From assembly GCA_043754435.1 (NCBI GenBank), contig JAYUUS010000196.1, forward strand, positions 1-10,375: a stretch of DNA of 10,375 nt, read 5' to 3'. This stretch comes from JANNYA01 sp043754435 (lineage in GTDB: Bacteria; Pseudomonadota; Gammaproteobacteria; Xanthomonadales; SZUA-5). The position numbers and the translations under genes were made by a program. Position 1 is the stretch's first letter; each line of letters begins with the position of its first letter. Positions 6,074 to 10,375 of the stretch are shown here, one piece after another. The notes under the pieces are model-generated. The model did no database searches, was not told the origin of the DNA, and was given only the letters and a program-made list of their open reading frames with translations.

Positions 6074-8011
6074 CTAAATCTCCACCTGAGTTCCCAACTC
6101 CACCACTCTATTCGGTGGCAAACGTAAAAAGTCCATGGCACGGGTGGCGTTTTTCCACATCCAGCTAAATAGATGCTCGCGCCATATCGCCATGCCGGGC
6201 TTTTTACTCGGCAGCAGCGTTTCCCGGCCGAGAAAGAAAGTGGTGTCCATCATTTCAAAATCCAGCCCGTGTGCTTTACAAAGTTCTAGCACATGCGGCA
6301 CTTCGGTGTCCTCGACGAAGCCAAATTTCGCCACCACGCGATAAAAACCTTGGCCGAATACGACCACTTCAAGCCTATCCTCATCCGGCACATGGGCGAC
6401 ATCTTCGACCACTAAGCTGAGCATGACCACCCGTTTATGCAGAATCTTATTATGTTTTAAGTTGTGCAACAGCGTGTGCGGAATGCCCTCGGGTGTGCGT
6501 GTCAAAAAAATCGCGGTGCCATCAACGCGCGGCACACCCTCTGTTGCCATCATGAACACATCCAGCGGCATGCTTTGGTTTTGAAGCGCGTCGGCAATTA
6601 GTTGTCGCCCCCGCCGCCAAGTGCTCATAATCAGCACTAGCCCGCCCGCCATGACCAGCGGGAACCAGCCGCCCTGCGGAATTTTGATCGCATTGGAGCT
6701 GAAAAAGGTTAGATCGATCAGCATGAAAAACACCAGCATGCTCATCCCCAACGGCCCCCAGTTCCAGACTCGTTTAGCCACGATAAACAGCAGTCCTAAC
6801 TCCAACACCATTGTCAGCGAAACGGCTACACCATAGGCCGCTGCAATCGCGCTGGAACTTTTAAACGACAAAATTAGCCCAAAAACACACAGCATCAGCA
6901 TCCAATTGACGGCCGGTACATAAATTTGACCCATAGCGGTCTCACTGGTGTGCACAATCTCCATACGGGGCAGAAAACCGAGCTGGATGGCTTGCCTGGT
7001 CACGGAAAACACGCCGGTGATGACCGCCTGCGAGGCAATCACGGCGGCTACCGTGGCCAAAATCACCAACGGCAGCAACATCGTTTCAGGCACCATGTGA
7101 AAAAACGGGTTGGAACGCACGATTGGGTTGTCGCCGTGAGTCAGCAAGAGCGCGCCCTGGCCTAGGTAGTTGATCAAAATGGTGGGCATGACAAATCCAA
7201 ACCAGCCAAACCGAATCGGCTTCACACCAAAATGGCCGATGTCGGCGTAAAGCGCTTCGCCACCGGTCATCACCAAAAATACTGCACCCAGCACCATAAA
7301 CGCGTGTCCTGGGCTGTGAAGTACAAAAAGTAAGGCATGGTGCGGCGAAAACGCAGCCAAGATCTCTGGAGCAGATAAAATATTGATAATTCCTAAAACC
7401 GCGAGCGTAATGAACCAAAGCGTCATGATTGGCCCAAAAAATGCGCCGACCTTAGCCGTCCCATAGCTCTGGAAGAAAAATAATACAAACGCGATCGCTA
7501 CCGAAATGGGCACGATGTAGCTGGCGAATTTCGGGTTATACACCGCCATGCCGTCTACTGCGGACATGAGGGTCATCGCCGGCGTGATCACACCATCGCC
7601 AAAAAATAATGCGGCCCCGACCATGCCCACCATAATGGCGATGTAGCGATTGCGCACATTGCTTAATTTTTGCAGTCCCAACGCCATCAACGACAGCGTG
7701 CCACCTTCGCCTTTGCTGTCCGCGCGCAAAATAAAAGTGACGTATTTGAGCGATACCACAATCGTCAATGCCCAAAACATCAGGGAAAGCACACCGAAAA
7801 CATTGCGCGGATTCAGCGCTAAGCCGTGCTCGCCGTTAAAACATTCCTTGATCGCGTAAAGTGGGCTGGTGCCAATATCGCCAAAGACGACGCCGACTGC
7901 ACCGACAACCAATGGCATTAGTTTTCCGTGACTGTGCGCAGCGTGGTTGTGTCCAGCATGACTTTGCTCAATATGCGCCAGAGGTTGATTTGGCGCGGGT
8001 GTTTCAGACAT
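6074..8011 (-). CDS. kup: KUP/HAK/KT-family low-affinity potassium uptake permease
   Basis: This is an inner-membrane transporter taking K+ into the cell, by K+/H+ symport in characterised family members. At 645 residues it is close to the usual bacterial length (about 620-630). The family signature GDIGTSPLYAIKECF starts at residue 44 in the first membrane helix. About twelve hydrophobic segments follow up to about residue 460, then a cytoplasmic C-terminal domain beginning near STWRRGRQ (463) and ending PPNRVVELGTQVEI, as in other proteobacterial Kup proteins. The N-terminus before the first helix is unusually His-rich, with six His at positions 13, 18, 21, 23, 26 and 28. The ATG at 8011 is preceded by AAGG with a 10-base gap. 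The gene faces away from the kinase operon and converges with the RHS gene across the IS remnant. No frameshift or missing signature is seen, so it should be functional. Confidence 0.95.
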   Translation of the reverse strand: MSETPAPNQPLAHIEQSHAGHNHAAHSHGKLMPLVVGAVGVVFGDIGTSPLYAIKECFNGEHGLALNPRNVFGVLSLMFWALTIVVSLKYVTFILRADSKGEGGTLSLMALGLQKLSNVRNRYIAIMVGMVGAALFFGDGVITPAMTLMSAVDGMAVYNPKFASYIVPISVAIAFVLFFFQSYGTAKVGAFFGPIMTLWFITLAVLGIINILSAPEILAAFSPHHALLFVLHSPGHAFMVLGAVFLVMTGGEALYADIGHFGVKPIRFGWFGFVMPTILINYLGQGALLLTHGDNPIVRSNPFFHMVPETMLLPLVILATVAAVIASQAVITGVFSVTRQAIQLGFLPRMEIVHTSETAMGQIYVPAVNWMLMLCVFGLILSFKSSSAIAAAYGVAVSLTMVLELGLLFIVAKRVWNWGPLGMSMLVFFMLIDLTFFSSNAIKIPQGGWFPLVMAGGLVLIMSTWRRGRQLIADALQNQSMPLDVFMMATEGVPRVDGTAIFLTRTPEGIPHTLLHNLKHNKILHKRVVMLSLVVEDVAHVPDEDRLEVVVFGQGFYRVVAKFGFVEDTEVPHVLELCKAHGLDFEMMDTTFFLGRETLLPSKKPGMAIWREHLFSWMWKNATRAMDFLRLPPNRVVELGTQVEI

Positions 8012-8021
8012 AGCAGATCGG

Positions 8022-8025
8022 CCTT
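8022..8025 (-). promoter_or_regulatory. Ribosome binding site of kup
   Basis: AAGG on the - strand lies 10 bases before the ATG at 8011. It is a moderate Shine-Dalgarno match with slightly long spacing and supports the start that includes the His-rich tail. Confidence 0.5.
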
Positions 8026-8066
8026 AAAAAATAATGTACTAAAAAGAATGTACGAATGCGGCACGT

Positions 8067-8095
8067 AGAATACGCCCCTTTTGCGCCGCTGTTCA
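8067..8095 (-). promoter_or_regulatory. Candidate sigma-70 promoter for kup
   Basis: On the - strand, TGAACA (8090-8095, 4 of 6 to TTGACA) is separated by 17 bases from TATTCT (8067-8072, 4 of 6 to TATAAT). This would give a leader of roughly 50 bases. The spacing is ideal but both boxes are imperfect. Confidence 0.35.
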
Positions 8096-8134
8096 GTCTT
8101 GCGCACTCTGCATAAAAAGGAGTAGGAAAAGGTT

Positions 8135-8221
8135 TTGATACAACGCTTTGCGGCTGCCAATAATTTTAGAATTTTGAAATTTTTTTGCTTGTTGATGGTC
8201 GTTGTGCGGGCTAGTGCATAG
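8135..8221 (+). other. Possible small ORF or lost N-terminus upstream of the kinase
   Basis: A TTG at 8135 preceded by AAGGAG (8117-8122) and AGGA (8124-8127) opens a 28-codon frame. Its product has a basic start and a hydrophobic stretch (ILKFFCLLMVVV) followed by RASA, resembling a Sec signal peptide with an Ala-x-Ala cleavage site, and then a TAG. It is in a different frame from the kinase that begins at 8310. It could be a leader or small membrane peptide, a remnant of an originally longer kinase with a periplasmic sensor, or chance. Confidence 0.2.
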
Positions 8222-8309
8222 TTATTGGCAATCCTTATGTAACGGGCAATTGTCAGCGCGCGTGAACTCTGCGACAGTTCAGCTTCCCACTTTAGTTGAC
8301 GCATACGCG

Positions 8310-9308
8310 ATGGAATGGCTTGGCTTTTTGCTCTTTGCTTGTGCCGCAGCGGTAGCTTCGTGGCTGTTTTTGCGTTTGAAACGTTTTGAGACGGGCGCGC
8401 TTGCAGCAGACGAAGAGTTGAAAAAACTTCAGGCTTCGCAGTCGCAAGTGATGCACACCACCAAACTTGCTTCGCTCGGGCAAATGGTTGCGGGTGTAAC
8501 CCATGAAATCAACACGCCGCTGGGTTTTTTGCGGAGTAATGCCCAGGTTGTGACCGAGCTTATTGATGAACACAAACTGGTGTTGGATAAGGTGTGCGCT
8601 GCATTGGCACGTTTTGCCACGCTCAATCCCGCTGATCCTAAAATGCAGGCCGTGCTACCTGGCGCGTTGTTGAAAATGCGGGCCGCTTTGGCAAATGATG
8701 TGCGCTTGAGCGAAAGCAAAGAATTATTGACCGATGCGCTTGAAGGTGTGGATCAAATCTCCAAACTGGTCAAAAACTTGAAAGGCTTTGCGCGAGTGGA
8801 TCGCGACGGCGAAGATTTGTGGAATGTCAATGAAGGCATTGACAGTGCGTTGACCATTGCCAATCACCAAATGCGTGATCGTATCGAGGTGATTCGCCAC
8901 CTTGCCGCAGTACCTCTAGTTCGCGTGGTGCCCTCGCAAATTAACCAAGTTTTTTTGAACTTAATTACCAATGCCGCGCAATCCATGGCAGAACGCGGAA
9001 CGCTAACCGTAACGTCTAGACGCAGCGGCGATAAGGTTGAGGTGGAATTTACCGATACCGGTAGCGGCATACCGGCGGATATATTGCCTAAAATTTTCGA
9101 CCCGTTTTTTACCACCAAGCCGGTAGGTGAAGGCACGGGGCTGGGTTTATCAATCGTGCATAAAATATTGACCGCATATGGCGGCAGTATTGCAGTCAGT
9201 TCAGCGCTGGGGCACGGAACCAGTTTTGTGGTGAGTTTGCCGGTGGATTTCGCTGCGTTGAAAAGTCATGGCTTAGGTCAAGGCATGAGTGAGGCCAGCC
9301 ATGAGTGA
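8310..9308 (+). CDS. Membrane-anchored sensor histidine kinase without a sensor domain
   Basis: The product is 332 residues. One hydrophobic helix (about 3-21, GFLLFACAAAVASWLFL) is followed by a basic RLKRFE stop-transfer and a short helical linker. The dimerisation/phosphoacceptor segment follows (LASLGQMVAGVTHEINTPLG, His65). The HATPase_c domain has the N box (NLITNAAQ, Asn221), G1 (DTGSGIP, Asp249), F box (FDPFFTTK, 263-270) and G2 (GEGTGLGLS, 273-281). All motifs needed for autophosphorylation are intact. There is no periplasmic loop and no PAS, GAF or HAMP domain, so the signal input is unclear. It may sense through the single helix or a partner. The ATG at 8310 was chosen because it begins right at the membrane helix; TTG at 8202 or GTG at 8262 would add up to 36 residues of no recognisable character. 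Its last 8 bases overlap the next gene, so the pair is translationally coupled. Confidence 0.92.
   Translation: MEWLGFLLFACAAAVASWLFLRLKRFETGALAADEELKKLQASQSQVMHTTKLASLGQMVAGVTHEINTPLGFLRSNAQVVTELIDEHKLVLDKVCAALARFATLNPADPKMQAVLPGALLKMRAALANDVRLSESKELLTDALEGVDQISKLVKNLKGFARVDRDGEDLWNVNEGIDSALTIANHQMRDRIEVIRHLAAVPLVRVVPSQINQVFLNLITNAAQSMAERGTLTVTSRRSGDKVEVEFTDTGSGIPADILPKIFDPFFTTKPVGEGTGLGLSIVHKILTAYGGSIAVSSALGHGTSFVVSLPVDFAALKSHGLGQGMSEASHE
9291..9294 (+). promoter_or_regulatory. Ribosome binding site deciding the response regulator start
   Basis: GAGG (within GTGAGG) lies 6 bases before ATG 9301, inside the last codons of the kinase gene. It favours ATG 9301 over the in-frame GTG at 9289, which would overlap this site. 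Confidence 0.65.
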
Positions 9309-10278
9309 TGAGCACAGCACTAAAGAGCAAAGTAATACCGGGCGGATTCGTATTTTATGTATTGACGATGAGGCGCGGATTCTACGCGCCCTGCGCGCGC
9401 TGTTTCGGGAACATGATGTCCATGTCACGAGCGAGCCAAAGCTAGCGATCCGTTGGGCGAAAGAGAAAGACATCGATGTGATTGTGTGCGATCAACGCAT
9501 GCCGCAAATGCTAGGCGTTGAAGTCTTGCGCGAAATCAAAATGGTGCATCCGCGCGCGATGCGAATCCTGCTGACCGGCTACTCAGACTTGAGTGCAGTG
9601 CTTGCCTCGGTGAATGAAAGCGAAGTATTTCGCTTTATCAATAAGCCCTGGGACAACGAGGAGCTGCGTAAAACCGTGCTGCAGGCTGCGGCTATTGCAC
9701 GTGATGTGCCGTTACTAGCGGCCGTACCCATCTCAGAAAAGGAAAAAGATCAAGCGCGGCAAACGGCGGGCGTGTTGGTGATTGAAGATGATCCCGATAC
9801 GCAAAACCGCTTACGGGAAATTTTAGGAGGGCATTATCAAGTACGTTTTGCCTCAACCGCTGAGCGCGCCCTGCAGGTGCTTGAGCAGCATGAAACTGGC
9901 GTCATCATTTCTGAAGCTGAAACCGCTGCGGGTGATTGGACCCAGCTGATTAAACTATTGAAAAAATATCATCCGCAAATCCCAACCGTGGTGATTACTG
10001 AACGCGCAAATGCGCAGGTGGCGATTGATTTAATCAATGAAGGCCAAGTGTATCGAATGCTGCTTAAACCGGTGCGTATGGGCACATGTAGGTTAAGTGT
10101 AGAAAGCGCGATTGCGCACTACTGGCGGCTCAAGAGCAACCCACAGGCACTGCGCCGATATGTCGTAGTCGAAACCAAACCGACGATATTGCCGAGCTGG
10201 CTTTCTGCGGCGTTGCTCAATCGCATTAAAATGATTCCGCAGAGATTGTTGGGTGTAGGGCGCGCTTTTACACAATAA
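9301..10278 (+). CDS. Response regulator with two tandem receiver domains, the second a pseudo-receiver
   Basis: The product is 325 residues. Receiver 1 (about 15-130) has the acidic pair Asp22/Asp23, the phosphoacceptor Asp64 (VIVCDQRMP), Thr92 (LLTGY) and Lys115 (INKPW), so it should accept phosphate from the kinase. Receiver 2 (about 156-275) has Asp163/Asp164, Thr233 and Lys256 (LLKPV), but Glu205 (VIISEAET) replaces the Asp. Every key position lies exactly 141 residues from its counterpart, so the halves align without gaps between these positions and probably arose by duplication. A tail of about 50 residues (to LLGVGRAFTQ) contains no DNA-binding, GGDEF, EAL, HD or methylesterase domain. 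The gene overlaps the upstream kinase gene by 8 bases and forms an operon with it. Output is therefore expected through protein contact or a further phosphotransfer partner encoded elsewhere. Family assignment is firm; the role is unknown. Confidence 0.93.
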   Translation: MSDEHSTKEQSNTGRIRILCIDDEARILRALRALFREHDVHVTSEPKLAIRWAKEKDIDVIVCDQRMPQMLGVEVLREIKMVHPRAMRILLTGYSDLSAVLASVNESEVFRFINKPWDNEELRKTVLQAAAIARDVPLLAAVPISEKEKDQARQTAGVLVIEDDPDTQNRLREILGGHYQVRFASTAERALQVLEQHETGVIISEAETAAGDWTQLIKLLKKYHPQIPTVVITERANAQVAIDLINEGQVYRMLLKPVRMGTCRLSVESAIAHYWRLKSNPQALRRYVVVETKPTILPSWLSAALLNRIKMIPQRLLGVGRAFTQ

Positions 10279-10375
10279 ATGGACTTGATTAGCGGCATAG
10301 CGCTGAAAGAAACCCGTTCGTGCTGAGATTCGAAGCATGTAGACGCAAGCTTGGTGATGCAAAGCGTTTCAGCTT

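Noticed and set aside
8192..8253. Possible -35/-10 pairs for the kinase gene (TTGATG or TTGGCA with 17-base spacers)
   Set aside because: The -10 boxes match the consensus at no more than half of the positions, so no promoter can be supported.
10279..10326. 15-codon frame starting directly after the regulator stop (TAAATG)
   Set aside because: It is very short, has no ribosome binding site and no recognisable character. It is probably chance.
10093..10362. 89-residue open frame on the - strand at the window end
   Set aside because: It overlaps the end of the response regulator, where the receiver reading on the + strand is convincing. It has no recognisable motif.

Overview
The window looks like part of a proteobacterial chromosome of medium GC content, most likely a betaproteobacterium. 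That is inferred from the full-length KUP potassium transporter and from the general style of the kinase, receiver and YD-repeat proteins. No rRNA, tRNA or CRISPR array was seen.

Region 1 (about 1-5425, + strand) is one very long RHS/YD-repeat gene encoding about 1733 residues. Its YD-repeat shell is interrupted by about 305 residues carrying five FG-GAP/VCBS-type DxNxDGxxD repeats. The shell then resumes and ends in the RHS-associated core (DPSG at residues 1451-1454). After the core comes an unrecognised tail of about 278 residues: a Gly/Ala-rich hydrophobic part, then a Pro/Gly/Cys-rich end. The start is unclear and no secretion signal is visible. A strong hairpin terminator follows about 30 bases after the stop, so no immunity gene sits immediately downstream.

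Region 2 (about 5426-6073) is non-coding. It holds a REP-like palindromic repeat and a decayed IS21-family end. The IS remnant consists of the last ~50 codons of istB, frameshifted, and two copies of a short terminal repeat.

Region 3 (6074-8011, - strand) is kup, a K+ uptake permease with a His-rich N-terminal tail. It is transcribed away from the kinase pair, and about 300 bases of divergent intergenic DNA separate them.

Region 4 (8310-10278, + strand) is a translationally coupled two-gene operon. The first gene encodes a small membrane-anchored histidine kinase with no sensor domain. The second encodes a response regulator made of two receiver domains and no DNA-binding or enzymatic output domain. 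The four catalytic positions of the two receivers lie exactly 141 residues apart. The second receiver has Glu where the phospho-accepting Asp should be. The last ~100 bases (10279-10375) hold no recognisable gene.

The kinase and regulator probably form a phosphorelay pair whose output partner lies elsewhere. Nothing in the sequence ties them functionally to kup or to the RHS gene. The two most unusual items are the propeller-in-shell RHS protein with its Cys-rich tail and the duplicated receiver with a phosphomimetic-type substitution.
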